Positions 17,615 to 28,025 are shown, counted from the first letter of the stretch. The stretch: DNA of 64,000 bases from Planctomycetota bacterium (GCA_963204725.1 CAUJHH010000064.1:1-64000); one strand, 5' to 3'. A program made the numbers and translations. Notes: a model not told the origin generated them from the letters alone.

Positions 17615-19483
17615 ATGGCCGGAAATGATGGCGTGACACTCGGTGTCGGAGCACGAAGCGACGGGAGGGGCGTTGCCCATCGTTGGGCAGAGACGCTGAT
17701 TCCCACGGCGCGCGAAGCGCCCGCCGACGCGGAGACGCCGAGCCATATCTGGCTGGTGCGTGGCGGCTACATCCGCAAGGTCTCGGCGGGCGTCTACGAC
17801 TATCTGCCCCTTGCGTGGCGGGTTCTGCAGAAGATCAGCGCGATCGTGCGAGAGGAGATGGAAGGCGCGGGCTCGCGCGAGCTCTTCATGCCCGTCTTCG
17901 TGCCCATGGAGTTCTACAACGAGACGAAGCGCCACGAGGCGTACGGTGATCTGCTCTTTACGGTGACAGATCGCAAGGGGAATGTCTCTGCGCTCGGACC
18001 GACGCATGAGGAGACGATCACGGAGATGGTGAAGGGCTCGATCACGAGCTACAAGCAGTTGCCGCTCGGGCTCTTTCAGATCCAGACGAAGTTCCGCGAC
18101 GAGGCGAGGCCTCGGGCGGGCCTGCTGCGCTGCCGCGAGTTCATCATGAAGGACGCATACTCGTTCCATGTCGATGTGGAAGGAGTGGGGGGGCTGAACG
18201 AGGCGTACGACGCGATGTACAGGGCGTACTCGAACACGTTCCGGCGCTGCGGGCTCGACTACTCGGCCGTGGAAGCCGAGAGCGGCCCGATCGGCGGCTC
18301 GGCGAGCCACGAGTTTATGGTGAACTGCGAGAGCGGCGAGGACACGATTATGAAGTGTCCGGCGTCGGGGTATGCCGCGAACGTGGAGAAGTGTGAGATC
18401 GGAGAGCGGGCGAAGGGGACGTTCCAAGAACCGGCGACGGGCGAGTTGACGGAGGTTCACACGCCGAATCTGCCGGGGATCGATGAGGTCGGCAAGTTCA
18501 TGAAGGTGAAGCCCGACCGGATGCTGAAGACGATTGTCTTCCAGGTAACCGGACCAGCGGCGGGCACCACACAGATGATGGTGGGGGGGAATGGTGGGGG
18601 GCAGCCGACGTGGATCATCGCGACGGTGAAGGGCGACCACGATGTGAACGAGGGCAAGGTGAAGCAAGCGAGCGGCTGGCAGGTGGCGCTCGGAGATGAG
18701 AAGGCAGCGAGAGCCGCGGGCTTTGCGATTGGATACGTCTCACCCCGCACGGTGAATACTGTGCCGGGGACGCTGCTGCTCATTGACAACGACGCGAGCC
18801 TGGGCGGGTTCTGGGCGACGGGGGCGGACAAGCCCGACCACCATGTGAAGCACTTCAACTGGCGACGTGAAGTTGGCGAGAAACTGGACGATCTGAGTTA
18901 TGTAAAGGTCGCGGACATTCGCAACGCAATGGCGGGGGATCCAAGCCCGCGTGCTGCCGGAGCGCAGCTCGTGGCGGCGCGGGGCATCGAGGTCGGGCAC
19001 ATCTTCAAGCTCGGCACCAAGTACTCCGACGCAATGGGTCTCAGCGTGCTAGATGACAAGCAGCAGAAGCGGTCGGTCACCATGGGATGCTACGGGATCG
19101 GCGTGAGCCGCACGATGGCGGCGTGCGTCGAGATGAGCCACGATTCAAACGGCATCATCTGGCCCGCAGCGATCGCTCCCTATCACGTGCTGATCACGCT
19201 GATGAAGCCTGACGACCCCAAGCAGCAGGACGTGGCGAAAGACCTCGCGAAGCGTCTGAATGACGCCGGCGCGGATGTCCTGATCGACGATCGCGACGAG
19301 CGGCCGGGCGTGAAGTTCAAGGATGCGGACATCGTGGGAATCCCAGTGCGTCTGACGATCGGCGACAAGGCGTTGGAGCAGGGGGGTGTTGAGTTCAAGC
19401 TCCGCAGGGACACACAGGGAAAGGGCGAGATCGTCGCGTTCGACGGCGTGTTCGAGCGGTGCATCGCCTCGCTGAATGGGTAG
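17615..19483 (+). CDS. proS: Prolyl-tRNA synthetase
   Basis: A 622-residue class II aminoacyl-tRNA synthetase, from ATG at 17615 with GGAG seven bases upstream; a longer reading from 17549 is rejected. It shows motif 1 around RKVSAGVYDYLPL, motif 2 FRDEARPRAGLLRCREFIMKD, and motif 3 MGCYGIGVSRT. Residues about 230-400 form the editing insertion found in bacterial-type ProS (KFMKVKPDRMLKTIVF), and the C-terminus has the anticodon-binding fold. A glycine-rich loop GGNGGG, encoded by two G-runs near 18585-18602, lies in the editing domain. The enzyme attaches proline to tRNA-Pro. Confidence 0.95.
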   Translation: MAGNDGVTLGVGARSDGRGVAHRWAETLIPTAREAPADAETPSHIWLVRGGYIRKVSAGVYDYLPLAWRVLQKISAIVREEMEGAGSRELFMPVFVPMEFYNETKRHEAYGDLLFTVTDRKGNVSALGPTHEETITEMVKGSITSYKQLPLGLFQIQTKFRDEARPRAGLLRCREFIMKDAYSFHVDVEGVGGLNEAYDAMYRAYSNTFRRCGLDYSAVEAESGPIGGSASHEFMVNCESGEDTIMKCPASGYAANVEKCEIGERAKGTFQEPATGELTEVHTPNLPGIDEVGKFMKVKPDRMLKTIVFQVTGPAAGTTQMMVGGNGGGQPTWIIATVKGDHDVNEGKVKQASGWQVALGDEKAARAAGFAIGYVSPRTVNTVPGTLLLIDNDASLGGFWATGADKPDHHVKHFNWRREVGEKLDDLSYVKVADIRNAMAGDPSPRAAGAQLVAARGIEVGHIFKLGTKYSDAMGLSVLDDKQQKRSVTMGCYGIGVSRTMAACVEMSHDSNGIIWPAAIAPYHVLITLMKPDDPKQQDVAKDLAKRLNDAGADVLIDDRDERPGVKFKDADIVGIPVRLTIGDKALEQGGVEFKLRRDTQGKGEIVAFDGVFERCIASLNG

Positions 19484-19492
19484 GAGCGGCGG

Positions 19493-19996
19493 TTGGGTGT
19501 GGCGAGCGACAGGACGGTTCGGATCGTGGAGGCGGCGGCTGAGCCGGCGTGGAAGACTGCGGCCGCGCTCTTTCGCGAGTACTCGGCAGTGCTGCCGCAC
19601 GATCTTGTCTACCAGGGCTTTGAGGAAGAGCTGGCAACGCTGCCCGGAAAGTATGCGAGGCCGAACGGTCGCATCCTTCTGGCGTACATCGGCGATGCGC
19701 CGATTGGATGTGTCGCGATGCGGGCGCTCGCGGCGGTTCCGAACGACTCCGGTCGATCGTGCGAGATGAAGCGGCTCTACGTACGAACGGCGGCTCGAGG
19801 ACTCGGGGTCGGTCGGTTGCTCTGCGAACGCCTGATCGCAGAGGCACGGGCAGAGGGGTACGCCCGGATGAAGCTGGATACCGACGTCGAACTGCATGCG
19901 GCACTCGGGCTGTACGAGCGGCTTGGGTTCGAAAGGATTCCGGCGTATAACGATGATCCGATGCCGGGGACCGTGTGGATGGGGCTCGAGCTCTGA
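19493..19996 (+). CDS. GNAT-family N-acetyltransferase
   Basis: A 167-residue protein with the acetyl-CoA motif RTAARGLGVGRLLCERLI and the following strand YARMKLDTD, then the C-terminal YERLGFERI. It starts with TTG at 19493, six bases after GGAG; a GTG at 19499 is the alternative but its spacing is worse. The gene begins nine bases after the proS stop, so it is probably cotranscribed. The acceptor substrate cannot be told. Confidence 0.85.
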   Translation: MGVASDRTVRIVEAAAEPAWKTAAALFREYSAVLPHDLVYQGFEEELATLPGKYARPNGRILLAYIGDAPIGCVAMRALAAVPNDSGRSCEMKRLYVRTAARGLGVGRLLCERLIAEARAEGYARMKLDTDVELHAALGLYERLGFERIPAYNDDPMPGTVWMGLEL

Positions 19997-20149
19997 AATT
20001 GGCATTGGAGCATCGGCGTTCAACATCGGAATGCCACTGATCGATGAGGGACGCTGTCGGAGCGTGAGTTCAGACGCCGGTTTGTGCGGCAGATGGTGTG
20101 AAGCTCCGATAATGCCAGGTAGCGATGCGCGTGACTGAAAGGCGGTTCT

Positions 20150-21310
20150 GTGCGAATCCTGCACTCGATTAGCGGACTGGACTTTCGACTGGGCGGGCCG
20201 GTCCGCGCGGTCTTGGATCTCTCTGCGGCGATCGCTGGCCTGGGCCACACGGTTCACGTGGTGTCTCCGGCGGATCCGGACGCGCCGGACTCATGGAAGC
20301 AGCCGGAAAGCAATCCACGCTCGATCGCCCTCGGTCGTCCGAGTATGAGGGCGACGCGATTCAAGGGCGAGGCGCTGGAACGGCTGCGCGCCGAAATCCG
20401 CGGTGCCGATGTTGTTCATCTCCATGGCGTGTGGACTCCGTTCATGACCCAGGTCGCGAAGGAGACGCACAAGGCGGGCAAGCCGTATGTGATCTCCTCA
20501 CGCGGCACGCTGGATGACTGGTGCATGGAGCAGCGACGGTTGAAGAAAGTGCTGTACCTGAGAGCGGCGGGTGGGTCGTGGATGCTGAACCACGCCGCCG
20601 CGGTTCACTGCACCGCGGAAGGGGAGTTGCGGCAGTCAAAGAAGTGGTTCCCCGGCTCGAGAGGCGTGGTGATTCCAAACCTGCTGAATCTGGCCCCATT
20701 TGAGGCGTTGCCGGGCCCAGAGGCGGCACGTGCACAGTTCCCACATTTTGACTCGGGCGAGCCGGTGCTGCTCTTCCTTTCGAGACTGCACTACAAGAAG
20801 GGTGTGGAGCACCTGATCCGCGCCGTGGCGATGCTGCAGAAGCGAGGGCTGCCTCATCGGCTGCTGATCGCGGGCGGCGGCGACGAGGAATATGAAAGGG
20901 CACTGCGCTCGCAGGTTGAGCAATTCGGTCTGGCGGAACGAGTCGCGTTCGTCGGAATGGTCGTGGGTGACCTGAAGGTCTCGCTGTATCAGGCAGCTGA
21001 CTTGTTTGTGCTGCCGACGAGCCAGGAGAACTTCGGCTTCGTGCTCTATGAGGCGATGGCGTCGGGAACGCCTCTGTTGACCACGAAGGGAGTCGACACA
21101 TGGCCCGAGCTAGAGACGGCGGGTGGAGTGGTGGTTGAGCAGGACGCTGAAGAGATCGCCAATGCGATCGCAGACCTGACTGCACTACGAGAGCTTCTGC
21201 CGGAACGGGGCGCCAAGGGGCGTGCGTGGGTATTTGAGAATCTCGAGCAGAAGCGGATCGCGGGACGATTCGAGGCGATGTACCTCGAGGCGGCTGGGAA
21301 GTTGTCCTGA
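20150..21310 (+). CDS. Glycosyltransferase family 4 (GT-B fold)
   Basis: A 386-residue glycosyltransferase starting with GTG at 20150. The N-terminal domain has the glycine loop GLDFRLGGPVRAV and the VVHLHGVW motif; the C-terminal nucleotide-sugar domain has LSRLHYKKGVEHLI, AGGGDEEY and the E-x7-E motif in SQENFGFVLYEAMASGTP. It should transfer a sugar from an activated donor to a cell-envelope or exopolysaccharide acceptor, at the inner membrane face. No other polysaccharide genes lie nearby. Confidence 0.9.
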   Translation: MRILHSISGLDFRLGGPVRAVLDLSAAIAGLGHTVHVVSPADPDAPDSWKQPESNPRSIALGRPSMRATRFKGEALERLRAEIRGADVVHLHGVWTPFMTQVAKETHKAGKPYVISSRGTLDDWCMEQRRLKKVLYLRAAGGSWMLNHAAAVHCTAEGELRQSKKWFPGSRGVVIPNLLNLAPFEALPGPEAARAQFPHFDSGEPVLLFLSRLHYKKGVEHLIRAVAMLQKRGLPHRLLIAGGGDEEYERALRSQVEQFGLAERVAFVGMVVGDLKVSLYQAADLFVLPTSQENFGFVLYEAMASGTPLLTTKGVDTWPELETAGGVVVEQDAEEIANAIADLTALRELLPERGAKGRAWVFENLEQKRIAGRFEAMYLEAAGKLS

Positions 21311-21384
21311 GCGGTCTGCAGACACTCGTATTTTACATAACATGTATTATAGGACGTTGCAAATATTGATCCCGTTTACTGCCT

Positions 21385-21410
21385 GTTGCGGCCTGCTCTG
21401 GCCTTGCAAC
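21385..21410 (+). promoter_or_regulatory. Hairpin in the leader of the TSUP gene
   Basis: GTTGC and GGCC at 21385-21393 pair with GGCC (21400-21403) and GCAAC (21406-21410), leaving a six-base loop and a two-base bulge. It lies 30 bases before the GTG of the transporter gene and follows an AT-rich stretch (21329-21351) holding TATTAT, a possible -10 box. There is no T-run after it, so a regulatory leader is as likely as a terminator. Confidence 0.35.
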
Positions 21411-21440
21411 TGCCGAACTTCCGTGTAGTCTCTTGCGATC

Positions 21441-22442
21441 GTGGGCCCAGCAGATCGTCGTTTGCGTGTTGCTCTCTCCCGCCTCCAACCGTTCTGGTGG
21501 TGGCTGCTCTGGTTCTATTGCGCCTGGTTCGCGCTCGTCACCGTCTGCGGGATCTGGGGGCAGGTCGCTTCACACTGGCCGATCGCAGCCGCAATGGCGG
21601 CGGGCTCGTACGTTGCGGGCTCGACTCCGATGGGCGGCGGCACGGTGGGATTCCCGATTCTGGTCTTGCTGTTCAATGAGCCGGCATCTCTTGGACGGTC
21701 GTTCAGCTTCTGCGTGCAGTCGATCGGAATGTCCTCGGCGACGGTCTTCTTGTTGAGTTCGAGGGCACCTGTCGCCTGGCGACTCGTCCTGGTAACGATG
21801 GCGACATCGGCGGTGTTTATCCCTTTGACGCTGGTGTATATCACACCTCACGTGCAGGATTTGCTCATCAAGTTGCTCTTTGCGTGCATCTGGGCCGCGT
21901 TTGGCGTGATGACGCTGGTGAAGGTCAAGGACTTTGTCAGGGCGCATCACGCAGCCCGACGGGGTGTCGGTCTGGATGTAGCGATCGGCGTCACCGTGGG
22001 AGTGCTCGGCGGCGTCTCGACCGGAGTGACGGGCGTGGGCATCGACATGGTGCTCTATACCTGCATGGTTCTGCTCTACCGCTGTGAGCTGCGCGTCGCG
22101 ATCGGGAGCAGTGTCATTATCATGGCGTTCGGGTCGCTGGTGGGTGTCGTGACGAGTTCACTTCTCGGGCGGCTCAGCCTGGAGGTGTTGTACAACTGGG
22201 CGGCGGCGGCACCGATCGTGGCGATCGGAGCGCCATTCGGTGTGCTGATGATGCGGATCATCCCACGCGGCTTCACGCTCGTGTTTGTTTCGTTGCTGTG
22301 TATCGGGCAGTTCGTGTGGACGCTCGTGCAGGAACGGCCGCCGCTGTGGCTGATGGGCGGGGCAGTGGTCGGGGTTCTGATGGTGAACGTGGTGTTTCAC
22401 CTGATGTATAAGACTGGCAAGCGACTTGTGCCGGAAGGCTGA
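21441..22442 (+). CDS. TSUP-family membrane transporter (TauE/SafE type)
   Basis: A 333-residue membrane protein with about eight helices in two similar halves. The first half has the glycine-rich GSTPMGGGTVGFP, and the second has GVLGGVSTGVTGVGIDM followed by GSSVIIMAFGSLVGV, the repeated signature of the TSUP (sulfite exporter TauE/SafE) family. It starts with GTG at 21441 and ends 59 bases before hutH on the same strand. Family members export sulfite, sulfoacetate or other small anions. Its place ahead of the hut genes raises the chance that it moves a histidine breakdown product, which is inference only. Confidence 0.88.
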   Translation: MGPADRRLRVALSRLQPFWWWLLWFYCAWFALVTVCGIWGQVASHWPIAAAMAAGSYVAGSTPMGGGTVGFPILVLLFNEPASLGRSFSFCVQSIGMSSATVFLLSSRAPVAWRLVLVTMATSAVFIPLTLVYITPHVQDLLIKLLFACIWAAFGVMTLVKVKDFVRAHHAARRGVGLDVAIGVTVGVLGGVSTGVTGVGIDMVLYTCMVLLYRCELRVAIGSSVIIMAFGSLVGVVTSSLLGRLSLEVLYNWAAAAPIVAIGAPFGVLMMRIIPRGFTLVFVSLLCIGQFVWTLVQERPPLWLMGGAVVGVLMVNVVFHLMYKTGKRLVPEG

Positions 22443-22501
22443 GCCTTGGGAAGCGGGACTGGCTTCTTGCCATCGGCCCCGGGGATGCGGACGATACGAG
22501 C

Positions 22502-24058
22502 ATGTCTGACTCCTCCGCTTCCGGTCCGAGCGTTGTTCTTGGATTGCGAGCGCTGACTATTCGAGAGGTTGTGTCGATCGCGCGAGCGACGGCACGAGTC
22601 GAGATCGGTCCGGATGCAATGCGGGCGATGGAGGCGTCGCGTTCGGTGATCGAGGCGATCCGCGACTCGAAAGAGCCGCACTACGGAATCAACACGGGAT
22701 TCGGGTCGCTCTCGAAGCAGCGCGTTTCGCCTGAGGATCTCAGGAGTCTTCAGCGGAACCTGGTGAGGTCGCACGCGGCCGGCGTGGGTGAGCCGCTCTC
22801 GAATGACGTGGTGCGGGCGATGATGGCGATTCTGGCGGGATCACTGTCGAGGGGACGATCCGGCGTGCGGCCGTTGGTAGCGCAGACGATCGCAGCGATG
22901 CTGAATGCTGGGATCACGCCCGTGGTACCGTCGCTCGGTTCTGTCGGAGCGTCGGGAGACCTGGCACCGCTCGCGCACGTCGCATTGGCGCTGATCGGCG
23001 AGGGGCTGGTTGAGGCGGATGGGATGCGATGTGCCGCTGCCGCTGCCATGCGGGCGGCTGATATCAAGCCGGTGGTGCTTGAGGCGAAGGAGGGACTCGC
23101 GCTCATCAATGGCACGCACCTGATGGCGGCGCAGGGCACGCTGCTGTCCGAAGAGTTGGAGATGCTCTTCGAGGCGGCGGTGTGTGCGGCGGCGATGTCG
23201 ATCGACGCGTGCCGCGGAACGGATGAGTTTCTGGATGCACGGGTGCATGAGGTCCGATGCCAGCCGGGCCAGATCGAGGTGGCAGCGAAGGTGAAGGCGC
23301 TGCTGGCGGGAAGCCAGATATTGCCCTCGCACGCGGAGAATGATCCACGCGTACAGGACCCCTACTCGCTGCGGTGCATGGCGCAGGTGATCGGTGCAGC
23401 TTCGGACTCATTCGGGTATGTGAGAGGTTGCGTGGAGCGAGAGCTCGGCGCTGTGACAGATAATCCGCTGGTCTTTGCGGGAGCACGGGCCGGTGATGGG
23501 GACGTGATTTCGGCGGGGAACTTTCACGGGATGGCGATGGCCGTGCCACTCGATGTGGCGACGATCGGGATCTCGCACATCGCGGGGATCTGCGAGCGTC
23601 GGACGTTCTGGATGCTGTCGGCCTTCGATGCGGAGAGCCATCTCAGACCGTACTTGAGCCCCTCGCCGGGGTTGAATTCCGGGCTGATGATCGCCCAATA
23701 CACGGCGGCCGCGCTCTGCAACGAGATCATCGGCCTGGCGATGCCCGCCAGCGTGGCGAACATCGGGACGAGTGCAGGAATCGAGGACTACAACTCGTTT
23801 GGGCCCAGGGCCGGCGCGAAAGCAAGGCGTGCGGCCGATCTGGCGATGCATGTGGTCGCTATCGAGTTGATCTGTGCTGCACAGGGGCTCGAGGCGCACA
23901 GGCCGTTGAGGTCTGGAGCGGGCGTTGAGCGTGTGCATGACGCGGTCCGGAGAGTTGTGCCCGTGCTCGAGGCGGATCGGCCTCCGGCTCCGGATATTGA
24001 GGCGGTCGTCAGCTTGATCCGTTCCGGAGCGGTCGGACGCGCGGCCAGAGGCGATTGA
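22502..24058 (+). CDS. hutH: Histidine ammonia-lyase
   Basis: A 518-residue enzyme that removes ammonia from L-histidine to give trans-urocanate, step one of histidine degradation. The Ala-Ser-Gly triplet that cyclises to the MIO cofactor is at residues 150-152 in GSVGASGDLAPLAH. Other family marks are YGINTGFGSL, NGTHLMAAQ, and the QDPYSLRCMAQV region. It is the first of four consecutive hut genes (hutH, hutU, hutG, hutI) in pathway order. No HutC-type regulator is visible in the window. Confidence 0.96.
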   Translation: MSDSSASGPSVVLGLRALTIREVVSIARATARVEIGPDAMRAMEASRSVIEAIRDSKEPHYGINTGFGSLSKQRVSPEDLRSLQRNLVRSHAAGVGEPLSNDVVRAMMAILAGSLSRGRSGVRPLVAQTIAAMLNAGITPVVPSLGSVGASGDLAPLAHVALALIGEGLVEADGMRCAAAAAMRAADIKPVVLEAKEGLALINGTHLMAAQGTLLSEELEMLFEAAVCAAAMSIDACRGTDEFLDARVHEVRCQPGQIEVAAKVKALLAGSQILPSHAENDPRVQDPYSLRCMAQVIGAASDSFGYVRGCVERELGAVTDNPLVFAGARAGDGDVISAGNFHGMAMAVPLDVATIGISHIAGICERRTFWMLSAFDAESHLRPYLSPSPGLNSGLMIAQYTAAALCNEIIGLAMPASVANIGTSAGIEDYNSFGPRAGAKARRAADLAMHVVAIELICAAQGLEAHRPLRSGAGVERVHDAVRRVVPVLEADRPPAPDIEAVVSLIRSGAVGRAARGD

Positions 24059-24094
24059 GTTGGTCGGCACAGTCGAAATGGATTGGAGCGAGCG

Positions 24095-25792
24095 ATGACC
24101 ACGGTGATGAGCTGCAACGTTTCGGGCGGGGAGAGATCACCTGGTGCGCGGCTGGTGCGTGCGCCGCGTGGAACGCAGATGTCGTGCAAGACGTGGCAGG
24201 CCGAGGCTGCGATGCGGATGCTGATGAACAACCTTGATCCTGAGGTTGCGGAGCATCCCGACACGCTGGTTGTGTACGGGGGGCGCGGGCAGGCGGCGCG
24301 GTCGTGGCCGGCGTTCGATGCGATTGTTGAGACGCTGAGGTCGCTCGCGGAGGACGAGACGCTGTTGGTGCAGTCTGGCAAGCCCGTGGGCGTGGTGCGT
24401 ACGCACAGAGATTCTCCTCGCGTGCTGATCGCGAACTCGAATCTTGTCCCCCACTGGGCGACACAGGAGCATTTCGACGATCTCGCGTCCAAAGGCCTGA
24501 TGATGTACGGCCAAATGACCGCGGGATCGTGGATCTACATCGGCACGCAGGGCATCCTACAGGGGACATACGAGACGTTCGCGGAGTGTGCGCGGCAGCA
24601 CTTTGGAGGGACGCTCGCGGGGCGATTGTGCGTCACGGCGGGTTGCGGCGGCATGGGTGGCGCGCAACCGCTCTCGGTGACCATGAATGGCGGTACGTGC
24701 CTGATCGCGGATGTCGATCGCACGCGTCTGGACCGTCGCGTCAAGGACCGGTATCTGGATGAGGTCGTGGCTGGTGTAGATGCGGCGATCGATCGGGCGG
24801 CGGCGCTCGCCAAGCAGAAGAAGGCCATCAGCGTCGGTGTCGCGTGCAATGCGGTCGAACTGCTCGAGCGAATGATCGATCGCGGGATCACGCCGGATGC
24901 GTTGACCGATCAGACGAGCGCGCACGACGTACAGAGCTACGTTCCCGCCGGGATGAACTTCGAAGAAGCAGGGTCGCTTGGAAAGCGGGACCCGAAGCAG
25001 TACGCGGAGCTGAGCGTTGCATCGATTGAGCGTCACGTAAGGGCAATGGTTTCGCTGCAGCGGAGTGGTGCGAGGACCTTCGACTACGGGAACAACATCA
25101 GGCAGCGAGCATTCGATGCGGGATTCAAGGAGGCGTTCGAGTTCCCGGGGTTCGTTCCGGCGTATATCCGGCCGCAGTTCTGTGTGGGGCGAGGACCGTT
25201 CAGGTGGGTCGCGCTTTCGGGCGATCCTGAGGACATCTACACGACGGACAGTGAGCTGATGAAGCTCTTCCCGAAGGACGAGGGACTCCACCGCTGGCTG
25301 ACACTCGCCAAGGACCGTGTTGCGTTTCAGGGGCTGCCGGCGCGGATCTGCTGGCTTGGATATGGCGAGCGGCACAAGGCGGGATTGCTCTTCAACGAAC
25401 TGGTGCGCACTGGAAGGGTGAAGGCCCCCATTGTCATTGGGCGTGATCATCTCGATTGCGGCTCGGTGGCAAGTCCGAACCGCGAGACGGAAGCGATGAA
25501 GGACGGGACCGACGCTGTGAGCGATTGGGCCCTTCTGAATGCCATGGTCAATGTGGCATCGGGGGCATCATGGGTTTCGTTCCATCATGGTGGCGGCGTC
25601 GGGATCGGGTTCAGCCAGCACGCGGGGCAAGTAGTGGTCGCCGATGGGACATCCGAGGCGGCGGCACGAGTCGAACGCGTGCTGACGAACGATCCGGCGA
25701 TGGGTGTCTTTCGGCATGCGGACGCGGGGTATCCCGAGGCGCAACGATGCGCGGATGAGCGTGGCGTGCGCATTCCGGCAAAGAACTGGTGA
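24095..25792 (+). CDS. hutU: Urocanate hydratase
   Basis: A 565-residue enzyme that converts urocanate to 4-imidazolone-5-propanoate using tightly bound NAD+ as an electrophile. The ATG at 24095 is preferred to an in-frame TTG at 24083 because GGAG lies six bases before it. Diagnostic parts are [14 protein letters not shown] near the start, [18 protein letters not shown] for the NAD site, and [18 protein letters not shown] near the C-terminus. The gene follows hutH by 36 bases. Confidence 0.96.
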   Translation: MTTVMSCNVSGGERSPGARLVRAPRGTQMSCKTWQAEAAMRMLMNNLDPEVAEHPDTLVVYGGRGQAARSWPAFDAIVETLRSLAEDETLLVQSGKPVGVVRTHRDSPRVLIANSNLVPHWATQEHFDDLASKGLMMYGQMTAGSWIYIGTQGILQGTYETFAECARQHFGGTLAGRLCVTAGCGGMGGAQPLSVTMNGGTCLIADVDRTRLDRRVKDRYLDEVVAGVDAAIDRAAALAKQKKAISVGVACNAVELLERMIDRGITPDALTDQTSAHDVQSYVPAGMNFEEAGSLGKRDPKQYAELSVASIERHVRAMVSLQRSGARTFDYGNNIRQRAFDAGFKEAFEFPGFVPAYIRPQFCVGRGPFRWVALSGDPEDIYTTDSELMKLFPKDEGLHRWLTLAKDRVAFQGLPARICWLGYGERHKAGLLFNELVRTGRVKAPIVIGRDHLDCGSVASPNRETEAMKDGTDAVSDWALLNAMVNVASGASWVSFHHGGGVGIGFSQHAGQVVVADGTSEAAARVERVLTNDPAMGVFRHADAGYPEAQRCADERGVRIPAKNW

Positions 25793-25851
25793 ATCGTGGA
25801 TGTCCAGGCTCTCGCTGAATCATGACGGGCGTTGGGGTATGCTGGTTCCCC

Positions 25852-26814
25852 ATGAGTAATGCATCGCACCAACTCCCCCACTGCTCGGCGCCCGTATGGC
25901 CCGGCGACATCGGGTCGGGTCGCTTCGCTGGGGGAATCTCGCGGACGCCTGAGAACTGCCGTGTCGCGCTGATCGGCTTGCCGGACGATCTTGGCGTTCG
26001 CATGAACCATGGGCGTTCCGGCGCCGCGGAGGGGCCGACAGCATTTCGGAGTGCGATCGCGAGATATGGCGTGGCTTCGCCTTCCGGGTGGCGGTGGCCC
26101 GGCGTCTTCGACGCTGGCGATGTGATGCCGGCTGAGGGAGAAACAGAGGAAGCGCTCGCAGAGACGCATGGTCGGGTCACGCTTGCGGTTGCGGCGGCAC
26201 TCGATCTCGGGCTCTTTCCCATTGGTATCGGCGGCGGGCACGATCTGACGTTTGCGTTTGTGAGGCCGGTTGCGCTACGGCACCCAGGCATGGTCGGTTA
26301 CTACCTGGACGCGCATCTCGATGTGCGGGAGAGTACTGGGTCGGGGATGCCGTTTCGGAGTCTGATCGAGTCGTGCGGGGTGCAGGCACTGCGACTGGTT
26401 GGCATGAACGCAATGGCCAACGCCGCAGAACACGTCGCGTACTTTGTTGAGCATCACGGGCGTTCGATGGGCGGCGCTGAGTTCGAGGCGTCGGTGAGGA
26501 GTGAGTCGCTCGATGCCTTTGCTTCGCTCGATCTGGATGTGCTCGATGGAGCGTTCGCGCCGGGCGTGAGCGCCGCGAATCCTGCGGGGCTGACGCCGCG
26601 TGAGGTTGAACGTCTGGTCGGCATGCTTGGGAGGTCGCCTCGCATCCGGTGCTTTGACATCATGGAGCTGAATCCTCGGCATGATGCGGATGGGCGTACG
26701 GCGCGGCTCGCTGCTCATCTGTTCCTGTCGTTCCTGCGTGGACTGTCGGCACGTTGGGACCGGGCCGAGGACATCCTGGGCCATATCGGCGCGAGCACGG
26801 AGGCGAGACGTTGA
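25852..26814 (+). CDS. hutG: Formimidoylglutamase (arginase family)
   Basis: A 320-residue manganese enzyme of the ureohydrolase family. The metal motifs are GGGHD, DAHLD and SLDLDVLDGAFAPG. It hydrolyses N-formimidoyl-L-glutamate to glutamate and formamide, the four-step form of the pathway. ATG at 25852 matches the family's usual length; the in-frame start at 25822 adds ten unlikely residues. Its TGA overlaps the TTG of hutI. The hutG type means no formiminotransferase is needed. Confidence 0.93.
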   Translation: MSNASHQLPHCSAPVWPGDIGSGRFAGGISRTPENCRVALIGLPDDLGVRMNHGRSGAAEGPTAFRSAIARYGVASPSGWRWPGVFDAGDVMPAEGETEEALAETHGRVTLAVAAALDLGLFPIGIGGGHDLTFAFVRPVALRHPGMVGYYLDAHLDVRESTGSGMPFRSLIESCGVQALRLVGMNAMANAAEHVAYFVEHHGRSMGGAEFEASVRSESLDAFASLDLDVLDGAFAPGVSAANPAGLTPREVERLVGMLGRSPRIRCFDIMELNPRHDADGRTARLAAHLFLSFLRGLSARWDRAEDILGHIGASTEARR

Positions 26815-28025
26815 CTCTGCTTATTCGCAATGTGCGTGTGCTCACGATGTCTCGGGGAGCACGTCCGAGAAGGGGTGCAGCGCTTGGTGATCTGGCGGCG
26901 CACAACGGTGCTGATGTGCTCGTCGAGAAGGGGTTGATTGCCGGGATCGGGGGTGGTCTGAAGGCGCCGGCGGGAGCTCGGGTGATCGATGGTGCCAGCC
27001 GCGTGCTGATGCCGGGCTTCGTCGATTGCCACACGCACGCGTGCTGGGCGGGCGATCGACTCGATGAGTGGGATCGCAAGCGAGCGGGGGCGACCTACCT
27101 CTCGATTCTTGCATCGGGCGGGGGAATCATGTCCACTGTTCGCGCCGTGCGGCGGGCATCGGAAAGGGATCTTGCGGTCTCTGTTGGCGAGCGGCTCACC
27201 ACGATGGCCCGCGAGGGTACAACGAGTGCCGAGGTAAAGAGCGGGTATGGGCTTTCAACCGAGCATGAACTGAAGATGCTCCGGGCGATCGCGTCGGTGG
27301 GCGAGTCATGGAGCGGAACAGTGGTCGCGACCGCGTTGCTGGGACACGCGATCGATGCCGATGTGCCGAACTTTGTGGAGCGGACAATCTACGAGACGCT
27401 TCCGGCGATCCACAACGCGTTCCCGGAGATCACCGTCGACGCGTACTGCGAGAAGGGGGCGTGGAGCGTTGATGAGACGACGCGCCTCTTCGAGCAGGCC
27501 CGGTCGATGGGGCATCCCGTCCGCGTGCATGCAGACCAGTTCAACTCGCTTGGAATGACGAGCAAGGCAGTGGATTTGGGCGCGGTGAGTGTTGACCATC
27601 TCGAAGCGTCGATGGAGCGAGAGCTCGGTGTGTTGGCGGGTTCCGACTCGTACGGCGTCATGCTCCCGGTCTGCGGGTTTCACGTGGACGGTCGGTACGC
27701 GCCGGGCAGAGCATTCGTCGACCTCGGTGGTGCGGCGTGCATTGCGACCAATTGCAACCCGGGCTCGGCTCCGAGTTCGTCGATGCCGCTGGCGATTGCG
27801 CTTGCGGTACGGCACCTCGGCCTGTCCCCGGCGGAGGCGATTTGCGCGGCAACGGTGAATCCAGCGTGTCTGCTTGGCTTGGATGACCGGGGAACGATCG
27901 AACCGGGGGCACGGGCGGACTTGGTGCTGCTGAGGCATCGGGACGAGCGGATGCTCGCCCATGAAGTTGGCGGGAATCCTGTCGATATGACGATCATCGG
28001 CGGGGATGTCGTTCACGGCGGTTGA
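26811..28025 (+). CDS. hutI: Imidazolonepropionase
   Basis: A 404-residue amidohydrolase that opens the ring of imidazolone-5-propanoate to give N-formimidoyl-L-glutamate. A TTG start at 26811 is chosen: GGAGG lies seven bases upstream (26799-26803) and it overlaps the hutG stop (TTGA); the long reading from 26754 would lie inside hutG. Metal motifs are VDCHTHACW, VHADQFNSLG and the aspartate/asparagine site near ATNCNPGS. It is the last hut gene of the set. Confidence 0.95.
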   Translation: MTLLIRNVRVLTMSRGARPRRGAALGDLAAHNGADVLVEKGLIAGIGGGLKAPAGARVIDGASRVLMPGFVDCHTHACWAGDRLDEWDRKRAGATYLSILASGGGIMSTVRAVRRASERDLAVSVGERLTTMAREGTTSAEVKSGYGLSTEHELKMLRAIASVGESWSGTVVATALLGHAIDADVPNFVERTIYETLPAIHNAFPEITVDAYCEKGAWSVDETTRLFEQARSMGHPVRVHADQFNSLGMTSKAVDLGAVSVDHLEASMERELGVLAGSDSYGVMLPVCGFHVDGRYAPGRAFVDLGGAACIATNCNPGSAPSSSMPLAIALAVRHLGLSPAEAICAATVNPACLLGLDDRGTIEPGARADLVLLRHRDERMLAHEVGGNPVDMTIIGGDVVHGG

